Positions 24,648 through 32,981 of a stretch of DNA of 64,000 nucleotides are shown one piece after another (the first letter of the stretch is position 1; each line of letters starts with the position of its first letter). The notes beneath the pieces were generated by a model. That model had not been told where the DNA came from. It did no database searches and saw nothing but the letters and a program-made list of their open reading frames with translations. This DNA comes from Nocardia pseudobrasiliensis NBRC 108224 (GTDB lineage: Bacteria; Actinomycetota; Actinomycetes; Mycobacteriales; Mycobacteriaceae), in the NCBI RefSeq assembly GCF_001613105.1, contig NZ_BDBS01000023.1, positions 158,171 to 222,170 of the forward strand, given 5' to 3'. Both the position numbers and the translations under genes were made by a program.

Positions 24648-25631
24648 ATGCGCGACATCGTCGATGACCTATTGCGGGTATGGCACAGCGGCCGAACGGG
24701 TGGTCTGGCCACCCTGGTACGGACCTTCGGTCCCAGCCCATTGCCGGTCGGCGCGCGAATGCTGGTCGATCCGGACGGCGGCGTCTTCGGATCGGTCTCC
24801 GACGGCTGTTACGAGGCGGCGGTATACGAGGGCGCGGTAGAGGCCGCGCGTACCGGCAGGCGCGAATTACGCCGCTTCGATGCCAAATCCGGACTGGATG
24901 TGGGATCCGACTGCGGCACGATCGATGTGTTCGTGGAACCGTTCTCCCGCGTGCATTTCCCCGAATTCCCCGATGTCGCCGCGGATATGGCGATCTACAA
25001 GCCGGTCACCGTATTCACCGTGGTGTGGCATTCCGATCCGGAAGTCATCGGCCAGCATCTGGTGACCGATCGCCGCCACAACACCGAGATGGTGTCGCTG
25101 CCGGAATCGGATGTGTTCGTCTCCTCCTTCACCTCGCCGCCGCGACTGATCATCTTCGGCGCCAATCCCTTCGCGGCCGCGCTCGCGACACAGGGCCGCC
25201 TGCTCGGCTACCGCGTCACGATCTGCGATGCCCGCGAAACCTTCGCCTCCACCGCGTCCTTCCCGGGCGCGGAGGTGGTGGTGGACTGGCCGCACCGCTA
25301 CCTCAACGCGCAGGCCGCCGCGGGCGCGATCACCGCCGATACCGCACTGATCGCCGTGTCCCAGGATCCGAAATTCGAGATCCCGCTGCTCACGGTCGCA
25401 CTGCGACTGCCGGAATTCGGCTACCTGGGCGCGCTGGGTTCCCGTGGCGCGCATGCCAATCGGCTCGAGGCCCTGCGGGCCGGCGGATTCGGCGAGGCCA
25501 CCCTGGCCCGGTTGCACGCCCCGGCCGGATTGGATATCGGGGCGCGCACGCCGATGGAGACGGCCGTGGCGATCGCCGCGGAACTGCTGGCCGTGCGGGC
25601 GAGCGCCCGCACGACGCTGGCGGTGTCCTGA
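24648..25631 (+). CDS. xdhC: XdhC-family molybdenum enzyme maturation factor
   Basis: The protein has 327 residues from ATG 24648 (GGGAG nine bases upstream). The N-terminal XdhC/CoxI domain has GLATLVRTFGPSPLPVGARM, then GSVSDGCYEAAVYEGA and LDVGSDCGTIDVFVEP with conserved Cys. The C-terminal Rossmann XdhC_C domain has RLIIFGANPFAAALA, YRVTICDARETFAS and a final LGALGSRGAHANRL. XdhC proteins bind and sulfurate the molybdenum cofactor before inserting it into xanthine dehydrogenase. It is in an operon with the MocA-like gene and convergent with the ABC substrate-binding gene (one base between stops). Confidence 0.93.
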   Translation: MRDIVDDLLRVWHSGRTGGLATLVRTFGPSPLPVGARMLVDPDGGVFGSVSDGCYEAAVYEGAVEAARTGRRELRRFDAKSGLDVGSDCGTIDVFVEPFSRVHFPEFPDVAADMAIYKPVTVFTVVWHSDPEVIGQHLVTDRRHNTEMVSLPESDVFVSSFTSPPRLIIFGANPFAAALATQGRLLGYRVTICDARETFASTASFPGAEVVVDWPHRYLNAQAAAGAITADTALIAVSQDPKFEIPLLTVALRLPEFGYLGALGSRGAHANRLEALRAGGFGEATLARLHAPAGLDIGARTPMETAVAIAAELLAVRASARTTLAVS

Positions 25632-25632
25632 G

Positions 25633-26703
25633 TTACTTCAGATCCGGCCGCTCGGCGAACAGTTCGCGCAGGACGGACATGTCGAACAGCTGATCGGCCT
25701 TGATATTGATCTTGGCTTTGCTCAGCGCCTCGATATTCGCGGCGACGAGTTTGTCTGTCATGGTGAACAGGCCGTTGGCCTTGGTGTCCTCGGAGACGAC
25801 CAGATCGTTCTGGGCCTTGGCCTCCTGCGTCTGCTCGCCCAGATCCAGCCGCTGATCCTTGCCGTAGACCTCCACGGCCAGGCGCGCGCCCTCGGCCGGG
25901 TTGGCCACGACATCCTTCCAGCCCTTGATCTCCGCGGCCAGGAACGCCTTGAGCTTGTCGCGCTCGTTATCGATGGTCTGCTGGCGCACGGTCAGGGTTT
26001 CGGCCGTGAGCGGCAGGCCGAAGTCGGCGAACAGGAAATGCGCGGTCTGGAACCCCTTGGCCGCCAACGTGATCGGCTCATTGGTCACATAGCTCACCCA
26101 GCCGTCGACCTCGCCGTTGGCCAGCGGTGTCGGATCGAACTGGGCGGGAACCACCTGAACGTCCTTATCGCTCATGCCGTTCGCGGCCAGCAGGGCATTG
26201 AAGATCAGCTGATTGGTGTCCTGCACGCCGATCTTGCGGCCCTTCATCTCGAGCGGCGACATCATCGGTTTGGCCGCGGAGCTGACGATGCAGAACGGAT
26301 TGCGCTGATAGGTCGTGCCGATGATTTTGGCAGGCAGACCGTCCAGTACCGCGGGCGCGGTGGTCTGCGGTGCGGACATGCCCAGCCAGATCTTGCCGGT
26401 GTCGAGTCCGGCCTCGACCGAGGTGCTGGCCGCGCCGCCCGCGATCAAATTGACGTGGCCGAAGCCCGCGTCCCGGTAGTACCCCTTACTGTCGGCGAAG
26501 TACTCACCGGCGAATTCGATGTTCTTCAGCCACGACAGCTGGATGGCGACCGTCCCGTATTTGGAACCGTCCGCGGCGGAGCCGTTGGCATTGCCCGACG
26601 AGGAGTCCTTACCGCAGGCCGCGAGCAATCCCGCGCCGCCGAGCGCGAGCCCGGACAGCGCCGAATAGCGCAGGAAGGAACGACGGTCTGTAACGCGAGT
26701 CAT
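25633..26703 (-). CDS. ABC transporter substrate-binding lipoprotein (NMT1/SsuA-like)
   Basis: The protein has 356 residues. The N-terminus carries both a twin-arginine motif (DRRSFLRYSAL) and a lipobox (LLAAC at about residue 30), so it is a Tat-exported lipoprotein. The mature part follows the NMT1/THI5-like and SsuA/TauA pattern: VAIQLSWLKNIEFAGEYFAD, SVEAGLDTGKIWLGMSAPQT and RKIGVQDTNQLIFNALLAAN. Relatives bind sulfonates, pyrimidines, nitrate or riboflavin-type molecules. ATG 26703 is six bases after TAGATT, suggesting its own leaderless transcript. The permease and ATPase genes lie upstream. A purine or allantoin-type substrate is plausible from the neighbourhood but not shown. Confidence 0.88.
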   Translation of the reverse strand: MTRVTDRRSFLRYSALSGLALGGAGLLAACGKDSSSGNANGSAADGSKYGTVAIQLSWLKNIEFAGEYFADSKGYYRDAGFGHVNLIAGGAASTSVEAGLDTGKIWLGMSAPQTTAPAVLDGLPAKIIGTTYQRNPFCIVSSAAKPMMSPLEMKGRKIGVQDTNQLIFNALLAANGMSDKDVQVVPAQFDPTPLANGEVDGWVSYVTNEPITLAAKGFQTAHFLFADFGLPLTAETLTVRQQTIDNERDKLKAFLAAEIKGWKDVVANPAEGARLAVEVYGKDQRLDLGEQTQEAKAQNDLVVSEDTKANGLFTMTDKLVAANIEALSKAKINIKADQLFDMSVLRELFAERPDLK

Positions 26704-26748
26704 GTCGGAAATCTAGGGTGTTTCGATTGCGTTCACTTTGCTTTCGCG

Positions 26749-27537
26749 TCAATTGTTCCCGGCCTCGGAGCCGAATCTTGCCAAGACGAGGTTCTCGATC
26801 ACGCCCACGATGGCGTATAGCAGCACCGACACCAGGGTGACCAGCACGATCGAGGCCCACAGCCGGTTGTATTGGAAGGTCGGTATGGCGCGAACCAGGC
26901 TGGAGCCCAACCCCGTTCCGCTGCCCAGCCACTCCCCCAGCAGCGCGCCGATGAGGGCCCCGGGCACCGAGATCCGCGCCGCGGCGAACACCGCGGGCAG
27001 CGCGGCCGGAACTCCCACCATCCGCAATCGCGTCCAGCGCGAACCGCCGTATGCCGCAACCAGTTCCATCGCCTGCGCCGAGGCCGAGCGCAGTCCGGTC
27101 ATGATCATCACCAGCGCCGGGAAGAACACCACGATCGCGGCCAGTACGGTCACGCCGGTCAGCCCGCGCCCGAATACCAGCACGATGATCGGGCTCAGCG
27201 CCACCAGCGGAACCGAGCGCAGCAGCATGGCCACCGGCATGAACGACTGCTCGACAGCGGGCAGGGTCACGAACAGCGCGGCGACGATCATCGCGGCCGC
27301 CATACCCACGCCGAAACCGATCGCCGCGTCCTGCAGCGTGATACGCAGATCCGACAGAATCGCCTGGCGCGCACTGTCACTGGTGGTCAGATAGGTCCAC
27401 ACATCGCCGGGCGTCTTACCCACCCGCGGGCCCACCTGCGGGAACGACTTCAAGAACGCGTACCAGATGAGCAACATCAGGATCAGCGAGATGATCAGTG
27501 GGAAAAGGAATCTCGCGATCCGCCGAACAGCCTTCAT
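26749..27537 (-). CDS. ABC transporter permease (SsuC/TauC type)
   Basis: This 262-residue inner-membrane protein has about six hydrophobic segments (LFPLIISLILMLLIWYAFL, IGFGVGMAAAMIVAALFVTL, VTLVSVLLYAIVGVIENLVL and others). The permease EAA-like loop is AMELVAAYGGSRWTRLRMVG followed by VPGALIGALLGEWLGSGTGL. It overlaps the preceding permease gene by four bases. With the second permease it would form the membrane channel of the importer ending with the lipoprotein at 25633. Confidence 0.9.
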   Translation of the reverse strand: MKAVRRIARFLFPLIISLILMLLIWYAFLKSFPQVGPRVGKTPGDVWTYLTTSDSARQAILSDLRITLQDAAIGFGVGMAAAMIVAALFVTLPAVEQSFMPVAMLLRSVPLVALSPIIVLVFGRGLTGVTVLAAIVVFFPALVMIMTGLRSASAQAMELVAAYGGSRWTRLRMVGVPAALPAVFAAARISVPGALIGALLGEWLGSGTGLGSSLVRAIPTFQYNRLWASIVLVTLVSVLLYAIVGVIENLVLARFGSEAGNN

Positions 27538-28283
27538 GCCCGCGACTCCCGTCCGGTCCAGGGCGCGAGCGCCCGCGCAACCAGCGCCACCACGACATAG
27601 CCGAGTCCGGCCAGTGCGGCCGCGGCCAGGGCCATCCCCCAGGTGCGCGGCACGTTGTAGGAGGTCTGCGCCGCGGTCAGCGCGACCCCGATGCCGCTGT
27701 CGACGCCGCCGAGATATTCGCCGATGATCGCACCGAGCACCGCGGAGGGCGCGGCGATCTTCAACGCCGCCAGAGTATTCGGCAGCGCCGCGAACAGCTG
27801 CACCCGCCACAGCTGCTGCCAGCGCCCGCCGCCATAGGCTCGGACCAGATCCAGGCTGGTGCGATCGGCCGAGCGCAGACCGGAAACCGTACCGACCATG
27901 GTGGTGAAGAAGCAGTACATCGCCGCCAGGAATACCGTCGGGGTGCGCCCGCCGAACACCACCAGGATGATCGGGCCCAGTGCCAGCAGCGGGGTGCAGT
28001 AGCTGAGGATCGCCAGCTGGGTGGCCAGCGATTCGATCGGCGGGACCAGCATCACCAGCACCGCGAGCGCCACGGCCAGGCCGTTGCCCCAGGCGAATCC
28101 CTTCAGCGCGCCCAGGGCGGTGATCCGGAAGTTGGGACCGTAGAGCGCCCAACCGTCGGTGTACATGGTGTGCAGCACCGTCCACGGGCCCGGAATCGTC
28201 CCGCCCGCCACCCGCAGCTCGGCCAGGATCCACCACAGCAGAATCAGCGCGCCGATACCGAGCGCGCCGCCCAGTCGTTTCAT
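27534..28283 (-). CDS. ABC transporter permease (SsuC/TauC type), second subunit
   Basis: The protein has 249 residues from ATG 28283 and about six membrane segments starting LGIGALILLWWILAELRVAG. The EAA-like loop reads LDLVRAYGGGRWQQLWRVQL followed by APSAVLGAIIGEYLGGVDSG. It overlaps the ATPase gene upstream and the other permease gene downstream by four bases each (ATGA), so the three are translated as one unit. Two different permeases in one importer suggest a heterodimeric channel, less common in the SsuC/TauC group than a single permease gene. Confidence 0.9.
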   Translation of the reverse strand: MKRLGGALGIGALILLWWILAELRVAGGTIPGPWTVLHTMYTDGWALYGPNFRITALGALKGFAWGNGLAVALAVLVMLVPPIESLATQLAILSYCTPLLALGPIILVVFGGRTPTVFLAAMYCFFTTMVGTVSGLRSADRTSLDLVRAYGGGRWQQLWRVQLFAALPNTLAALKIAAPSAVLGAIIGEYLGGVDSGIGVALTAAQTSYNVPRTWGMALAAAALAGLGYVVVALVARALAPWTGRESRA

Positions 28284-29119
28284 TCGACCGCCTCCGAAAC
28301 ACCCAGGGCCGACTCGGCTTCCGCCTCGATCCCGCCGCGGCCGCTGCGGCCGAACAGCAGTTCCGACAGATAGTCGTGCAGCCGGTGGAACTGCGGTGAG
28401 CGCATCATCTCCGGTGTGCGCGGGCGGGGCAGATCGATCGGCACCACCTCCACCACCCGGCCCGGGCGTGGACTCATCACCGCGACCACATCGGAAAGGA
28501 ATACCGCCTCGCCGATACCGTGCGTGACCATCAGCGTGGTGGCCGGCTTTTCGGTCCAGATGCGCAGCAGTTCGAGGTTCAGCCGCTGGCGGGTCATGTC
28601 GTCGAGCGCGCCGAACGGCTCGTCCAGCAGCAGGATCTTCGGCTTGACCACCAGGGCCCGCGCGATCGAAACCCGTTGGCGCATACCGCCGCTCAACTGC
28701 GCGGGCTTGGCCTTCTCGAAACCCTCGAGGCCGACCAGGGCGATCAGATCCGCGATCAGCCGCGGCTCGACCGGCAATCCGGCGACCTGCAGGGGGAGTT
28801 TGATATTGGATTCCACACTGCGCCAGGGCAGCAGCGCCGAATCCTGGAAGGCGATGCCGAATTCGTGGCGGCGACGCAGTTCGGCGGGGGTAGCCCCATT
28901 GATCTTGGCGGCGCCCGCCGTCGGTGTCTCTAGTCCGGCCAGAATGCGCAATACCGTGGACTTTCCGCAGCCCGACGGTCCCAGCAGGGACAGGAATGTG
29001 CCCTGTTCGGTGTGGAGTTCGACCGAATCCAGCGCCTGCACCGCGCGCCGCCCGACCCGGAATGTCTTGCTCAGACCGCTGAGATGAATACCCGTGCCCG
29101 CGGTCTCCGTACTGCTCAT
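28280..29119 (-). CDS. ABC transporter ATP-binding protein (SsuB/TauB type)
   Basis: The protein has 279 residues with Walker A GPSGCGKST (residues about 48-56), Q-loop GIAFQDSALLPW, signature LSGGMRQRVSIARAL, Walker B ILLLDEPFGALD and switch His in LMVTHGIGEAVFLSD. This is the nitrate/sulfonate/bicarbonate importer subgroup. The C-terminal tail of about 40 residues (PRTPEMMRSPQFHRLHDYLS...) is usual for it. It is first gene of the importer operon and coupled to the permease by ATGA. Confidence 0.93.
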   Translation of the reverse strand: MSSTETAGTGIHLSGLSKTFRVGRRAVQALDSVELHTEQGTFLSLLGPSGCGKSTVLRILAGLETPTAGAAKINGATPAELRRRHEFGIAFQDSALLPWRSVESNIKLPLQVAGLPVEPRLIADLIALVGLEGFEKAKPAQLSGGMRQRVSIARALVVKPKILLLDEPFGALDDMTRQRLNLELLRIWTEKPATTLMVTHGIGEAVFLSDVVAVMSPRPGRVVEVVPIDLPRPRTPEMMRSPQFHRLHDYLSELLFGRSGRGGIEAEAESALGVSEAVE

Positions 29120-29186
29120 AAACCGTCACCCTAGGAGCAACCGGTTGCGCCGATATTGCGAATCGGCACACCAGATTTCGGGTGCG

Positions 29187-29543
29187 TTACCAGCCGGGCT
29201 CGAACCACTGCCGGGCCGAGCGGCGAAACAGCAGCACGATGAGGATCACCGAGACGATCGGGCCCAGCCAGCCCGGTGGATGGCCCGCGGTGATCGCGGG
29301 CACGGTCCACAGCATGTTCAGACCCGCCAGCAGGATCGCCGCGATGCGAATGGTGTTGCCCACCGCGCCGAATGCCAATGCCAGCAGGCCCAGCAGCCAA
29401 CTCGGAACGAAGGCGATCGCGATGACGAGTGCCAGATGAGCGCCCAGCAGCCAACCGGCCGAGGCCGTGCAGACGATGCCCAGCATCGCCATGCCCAGGG
29501 CCATCAGCTGCGCCGCGCGAACCGGGCGGGGCATATGTCCCAT
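29187..29543 (-). CDS. four-helix membrane protein of unknown function
   Basis: The protein has 118 residues from ATG 29543, which follows TACAGT by six bases, a leaderless pattern. It has four hydrophobic segments: RAAQLMALGMAMLGIVCTAS, HLALVIAIAFVPSWLLGLLA, a third around GNTIRIAAILLAGLNMLWTV, and LGPIVSVILIVLLFRRSARQ. Hardly any polar loops remain between them. No family is recognised. It lies between the ABC importer operon and the small gene at 29669 and is not coupled to either. Confidence 0.65.
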   Translation of the reverse strand: MGHMPRPVRAAQLMALGMAMLGIVCTASAGWLLGAHLALVIAIAFVPSWLLGLLALAFGAVGNTIRIAAILLAGLNMLWTVPAITAGHPPGWLGPIVSVILIVLLFRRSARQWFEPGW

Positions 29544-29668
29544 TCGCGGACTGTACCGTGCGGTCGAATAACAACCGTGGCAACGCGCTGTCACAGTTGG
29601 CCACCGGCTCGCGGCAGATCTGGAAAAGACCTTCTGACATGGAATAATTCCGGTCGAAGGGAGACAGC

Positions 29669-29905
29669 ATGGCAATCGGCGTTTTCATCTACATCGACTC
29701 CGACGGCCACCGGCGCACACTCACCGATCCCGTCGACACGATCGCCTACAACGTGCAGATGTGGATCGACGCCGAGGTGGTCAACGACACCGACACCACC
29801 GCCTGGCTGCACGAACAGGAGGACGGCGACGGGTGCTGCCATCCGCTCGCGCCGGGCGATCGGGTGCAGCCGGGTGAATTCGTGGCCAGCGTGGTCTTCT
29901 CCTAG
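29669..29905 (+). CDS. hypothetical acidic protein, 78 residues
   Basis: The protein is acidic and starts MAIGVFIYIDSDGHRRTLTD, with VQMWIDAEVVNDTDTTAWLH in the middle and PLAPGDRVQPGEFVASVVFS at the end. A good ribosome site (AGGGAG) precedes ATG 29669. The pattern suggests a small beta-rich fold, but no family is recognised. Its stop overlaps that of the convergent aldolase gene by four bases (29902-29905). Confidence 0.7.
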   Translation: MAIGVFIYIDSDGHRRTLTDPVDTIAYNVQMWIDAEVVNDTDTTAWLHEQEDGDGCCHPLAPGDRVQPGEFVASVVFS

Positions 29906-30726
29906 GCGAGCAGGCGCAGGAAGCGTTCGAGCTCCGCCTGCACCGCGGCGCGGCCGGGGCCGAGGTACCTGCGAGGATCCGACAGGCGGTCGTCGGCGGC
30001 CAGGACCTCGCGGATCGCCTCGCCCAGAACGACATTCAGCCGAGTCGCGATATTGATCTTCGTCATGCCGTGTTCGACCGCCGAGCGCAGGCCCGCGTCG
30101 GGAACGCCCGAGGAGCCGTGCAGGACCAGCGGCACCGGCACCTTCGCGGCGAGGCGGGCGATCAGTTCGTCGTCGAGGCGGGCGTCGCGGGTGTGCATGG
30201 CGTGCGAGGAGCCGACCGCCACGGCCAGCGCGTCCACACCGGTCGCGGCGACGAAGGCCACGGCCTCGTCGGGATCGGTGCGCACGCCGGGCGCGTGGGC
30301 GCCGTCCTTGCCGCCGACCTCGCCGAGTTCGGCCTCGACGAAGACGTCGCGTTCATGGCACCAGCGTGCGATATCGGCTGTGCTGTCCAGGTTTTCGGCG
30401 TAGGCGAGGGTGGAGCCGTCGTACATGACCGAGGTGATGCCCAGCTGGACCGCCGCGGTGATCAGGGTGCGTTCGGTGGCGTGGTCGAGGTGGACCGCCA
30501 GCGCCGCAGAACTGTCCTCGGCGATCGCCAGGCAGGCCCGGGCCAGCGGTTTCAGGCCGCCGTGGTATCGGACCGTATTCTGCGAAATCTGCAGGATCGC
30601 CGGACGTTTCGCCGCCTCGGCCGCCGCCGCGATGGCCTCGGCGTGTTCGAGGGCGATCACGTTGAACGCGGCCAGGCCGCCGGGGCGGGCCGCGGCGATC
30701 AGGTCGGGGACGGGGACCAGGGGCAT
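29902..30726 (-). CDS. class II aldolase (tagatose- or fructose-1,6-bisphosphate)
   Basis: The protein has 274 residues from ATG 30726. GatY/KbaY/Fba class II features are AFNVIALEHAEAIAAAAEAA, LAVHLDHATERTLITAAVQL with the catalytic Asp and a zinc His, FVEAELGEVGGKDG (zinc Glu), HAMHTRDARLD, and a phosphate-binding VLHGSSGVPD and KINIATRLN. It would split a ketose-1,6-bisphosphate into DHAP and glyceraldehyde-3-phosphate, the last step of the amino-sugar pathway encoded upstream (SIS enzyme, ROK kinase, NagA, PfkB kinase). It begins 14 bases after the kinase stop codon in the same operon. Confidence 0.9.
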   Translation of the reverse strand: MPLVPVPDLIAAARPGGLAAFNVIALEHAEAIAAAAEAAKRPAILQISQNTVRYHGGLKPLARACLAIAEDSSAALAVHLDHATERTLITAAVQLGITSVMYDGSTLAYAENLDSTADIARWCHERDVFVEAELGEVGGKDGAHAPGVRTDPDEAVAFVAATGVDALAVAVGSSHAMHTRDARLDDELIARLAAKVPVPLVLHGSSGVPDAGLRSAVEHGMTKINIATRLNVVLGEAIREVLAADDRLSDPRRYLGPGRAAVQAELERFLRLLA

Positions 30727-30740
30727 GAGCGGGGGTTCTC

Positions 30741-31670
30741 CTAGGTGTTCAGCTCGGTGACGACGACGTCGGGGGTCAGGCGCGTGCGCAGGACGCGATC
30801 GATTTCGCCCGCGACGGGGATGACCACGGCGGCAGCGGAGGTGGCGACGGCGTCGACGAGTAGTTGCGGCCAATCGGGTTTCGGGTCGGCGGCCAGACCC
30901 GCGATCACGGCCGCGGCCGCGGCATCGCCCGCGCCGGTGGGATTTCCGGCCATCGACTCGGGCAGCGCGGCGGACCAGGCGCCGTCGGTGGTGATCGCGA
31001 TCATGCCGTCGCCGCCGCGAGTGGCGATCACCGCGCGCACACCGACATCGAGCAGCGGCCGCACCGCGGCGACGATCTGTTCGGGGGTTTCGGTGGTCAC
31101 GCCGGTCAGGCGGTGCAGTTCCTCACCATTGGGCATGAGCACCACCCCGGGCACCTGAGCAGCGAGTTCGAGGGCCCGGCCGTCCACATCGCAGATGGTC
31201 GGGACGCCCGCGGCGAGTGCGGCGGCGGCCAATTTGGCGGGCACCTGCGGACCCACCCCACCGGGCAGCGATCCGGATACGACCATGCCGCCGGTCTCCG
31301 GCAGCAGTCCGGTCACTCGGACCATGAGCTGATCGACGGCGTACGGATCGCTCACGCGGGCGCCGGGTTCCCACAGCGAGGTGGCGGTGCCGTCGTCGGA
31401 TTCGCTGATCACCAGCGTGCGACGCACCCAGGGCAGGGCGTGCACGAAGTCGACCGGCAGTTCCAGTTCGGCGGCCGCGGCGAAGGCGTAGTCGGCGAAT
31501 CCCGTCGCGCGGCAATAGCGGCCGAGTTGATTGAGCACGCGCGCGACATTGATGCCCTTGCCGCCGATGCGCTGTTCTACCGAGAGCACCCGATGCACCC
31601 GACCGCGTTCGAACTGTTCGACGCGATAGGTCATGTCGTAGGCCGGGTTCATCGTCACGGTGAGGATCAC
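30741..31670 (-). CDS. PfkB-family hexose-phosphate kinase (1-phosphofructokinase/tagatose-6-phosphate kinase type)
   Basis: The protein has 309 residues from GTG 31670, which overlaps the nagA stop (GTGA) and gives the usual N-terminus ILTVTMNPAYDMTYRVEQFE. The substrate motif QRIGGKGINVARVLNQLG and the ATP/anion-hole motif GNPTGAGDAAAAAV with the catalytic Asp are both present. In this operon it would phosphorylate the ketohexose-6-phosphate from the SIS enzyme to the 1,6-bisphosphate split by the aldolase. An in-frame GTG at 31679 would sit two bases after its ribosome site, so the later start is preferred. Confidence 0.9.
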   Translation of the reverse strand: MILTVTMNPAYDMTYRVEQFERGRVHRVLSVEQRIGGKGINVARVLNQLGRYCRATGFADYAFAAAAELELPVDFVHALPWVRRTLVISESDDGTATSLWEPGARVSDPYAVDQLMVRVTGLLPETGGMVVSGSLPGGVGPQVPAKLAAAALAAGVPTICDVDGRALELAAQVPGVVLMPNGEELHRLTGVTTETPEQIVAAVRPLLDVGVRAVIATRGGDGMIAITTDGAWSAALPESMAGNPTGAGDAAAAAVIAGLAADPKPDWPQLLVDAVATSAAAVVIPVAGEIDRVLRTRLTPDVVVTELNT

Positions 31671-32815
31671 GTCAACCACTGTCCCTGACGTAGCACACGA
31701 CGCAACCCCAACTCGGGATCGACCACTACCACGTCGGCGAACGCGCCGGGGCGCAGTTCACCGACATCGGTGAGTCCGAGGGCCGCGGCGGGGGTGACCG
31801 TCGCGGCCCGGACGGCATCGATCAGCGGGACGCCACATTCACGCACCATCCAGCGCACACAGCGCAGCAGGGTGGCGGTGCCGCCCGCGATCGAGCCGCT
31901 CGCGACCCGGGCCACCCCGTCGACGACTCGTACTCGCTGCGGGCCGAGTCGATATTCGCCGTCGGGGAGCCCGGCCGCCTGCATCGCGTCGGTGACGAGC
32001 GCGACGCGATGGCGTGCGGTCGCGAAAACCAGTGCGCCGAAACCGGGTTCGACGTGCACACCGTCCCCGATGAGTTCCACATATGCCCGTTCCTCGGCCG
32101 CGGCCACCAATCCGGCCGCCACCGGCCCCGGGCCGCGGTGATGCAGCGGGGGCATGCCGTTGGCGAGATGGGTGACCACGGTGGCGAATCCGGCCGGAGC
32201 CAAAGCCGCGCGGAATTCGGCATAGGGCGCGTCGCTGTGGCCGAGCGCGACCACGATCCCGTGCTCGGCGAGCAACTTCGCCGCCGCCTCGAAGCCCGGC
32301 CGCTCCGGGGCGAGAGTCATCATGCGCAGCGAACCGCTTACGGCCAGCAGCCGCTCGACGAGTCCGAGATCGGGGTCGATCAGATAGCGCGGATCCTGCG
32401 CGCCACAGCGATTCGCCGACAGGAACGGTCCCTCGGCGTGGATCCCGGCGAGCATGCCCTCATCCGCGACCACCTGTAGCGCGCGGGCCTGCGCGACCAT
32501 ATCGGCTGGCGCGGCGGTCACGATGCTCGCGATCACGCTGGTCGAGCCCTGGGCGTGGTGGAAGGCGGCCGCGGCCCGAGCCTCGTCCGGATCGGTGGTG
32601 TCGAACCGGTGCCCGAAGCCGCCGTGGTTGTGGATGTCCACCAGTCCGGGCAGGATCGGCCCGAGATGGGCGGGGAGCTCCGAATCAGGGTGTCCGGCAA
32701 TCCAATCCGTCAACGACTCGACGGCGATCACCCGATCACCGCGCACGGTGAGCACGCCGTCCTCGATCAGTTCGACGCCGGTCAGGATCCGACCGCGCAA
32801 CCGGAGGTCACTCAC
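31667..32815 (-). CDS. nagA: N-acetylglucosamine/galactosamine-6-phosphate deacetylase
   Basis: This 382-residue amidohydrolase has the metal motif LPGLVDIHNHGGFGHRF, a Glu ligand in AGIHAEGPFLSANRCGAQ, ligand His residues in VVALGHSDAPY and TVVTHLANGMPPLHH, and the catalytic Asp in VALVTDAMQAAGLPDGEY. It removes acetate from GlcNAc-6-P or GalNAc-6-P. GTG 32815 is preceded by GAGGAGG nine bases upstream, which lies inside the 3' end of the repeat-protein gene; the two frames overlap by eight bases. The gene ends in a GTGA overlap with the kinase gene. Confidence 0.95.
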   Translation of the reverse strand: MSDLRLRGRILTGVELIEDGVLTVRGDRVIAVESLTDWIAGHPDSELPAHLGPILPGLVDIHNHGGFGHRFDTTDPDEARAAAAFHHAQGSTSVIASIVTAAPADMVAQARALQVVADEGMLAGIHAEGPFLSANRCGAQDPRYLIDPDLGLVERLLAVSGSLRMMTLAPERPGFEAAAKLLAEHGIVVALGHSDAPYAEFRAALAPAGFATVVTHLANGMPPLHHRGPGPVAAGLVAAAEERAYVELIGDGVHVEPGFGALVFATARHRVALVTDAMQAAGLPDGEYRLGPQRVRVVDGVARVASGSIAGGTATLLRCVRWMVRECGVPLIDAVRAATVTPAAALGLTDVGELRPGAFADVVVVDPELGLRRVLRQGQWLT

Positions 32816-32981
32816 GACCCGTCACCTCCTCGGCCTTGTTCGCCGTGCCGAGGAATGCGGGCGAGCCGCAGCGGCCCAGGAACGAGGAGGAGCCGCAGTG
32901 ACCGAGGAAGGCGGAGGATCCGGATTTGCGCAGCAGGGTGTGCAGATCGGGCTCGACCGCGGGTGGATTCGGGGTATTCAC
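32808..32981 (-). CDS. 57-residue protein with three tandem 9-residue CGSxxFLG repeats
   Basis: The frame starts at GTG 32981, overlapping the ROK kinase stop by four bases, and ends eight bases inside nagA. Residues 1-19 (NTPNPPAVEPDLHTLLRK region) are polar. Residues 20-46 are three repeats: SGSSAFLGH, CGSSSFLGR, CGSPAFLGT; then comes TANKAEEVTGRE. At DNA level the 27-base units differ almost only at third codon positions within GS-F-L-G, so the protein sequence appears to be selected. There is no signal peptide or membrane segment. I know of no family with this pattern. The position suggests a role in the amino-sugar pathway: a scaffold, a metal- or ligand-binding peptide, or a modified-peptide precursor. 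All of these are speculation. Confidence 0.65.
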   Translation of the reverse strand: MNTPNPPAVEPDLHTLLRKSGSSAFLGHCGSSSFLGRCGSPAFLGTANKAEEVTGRE

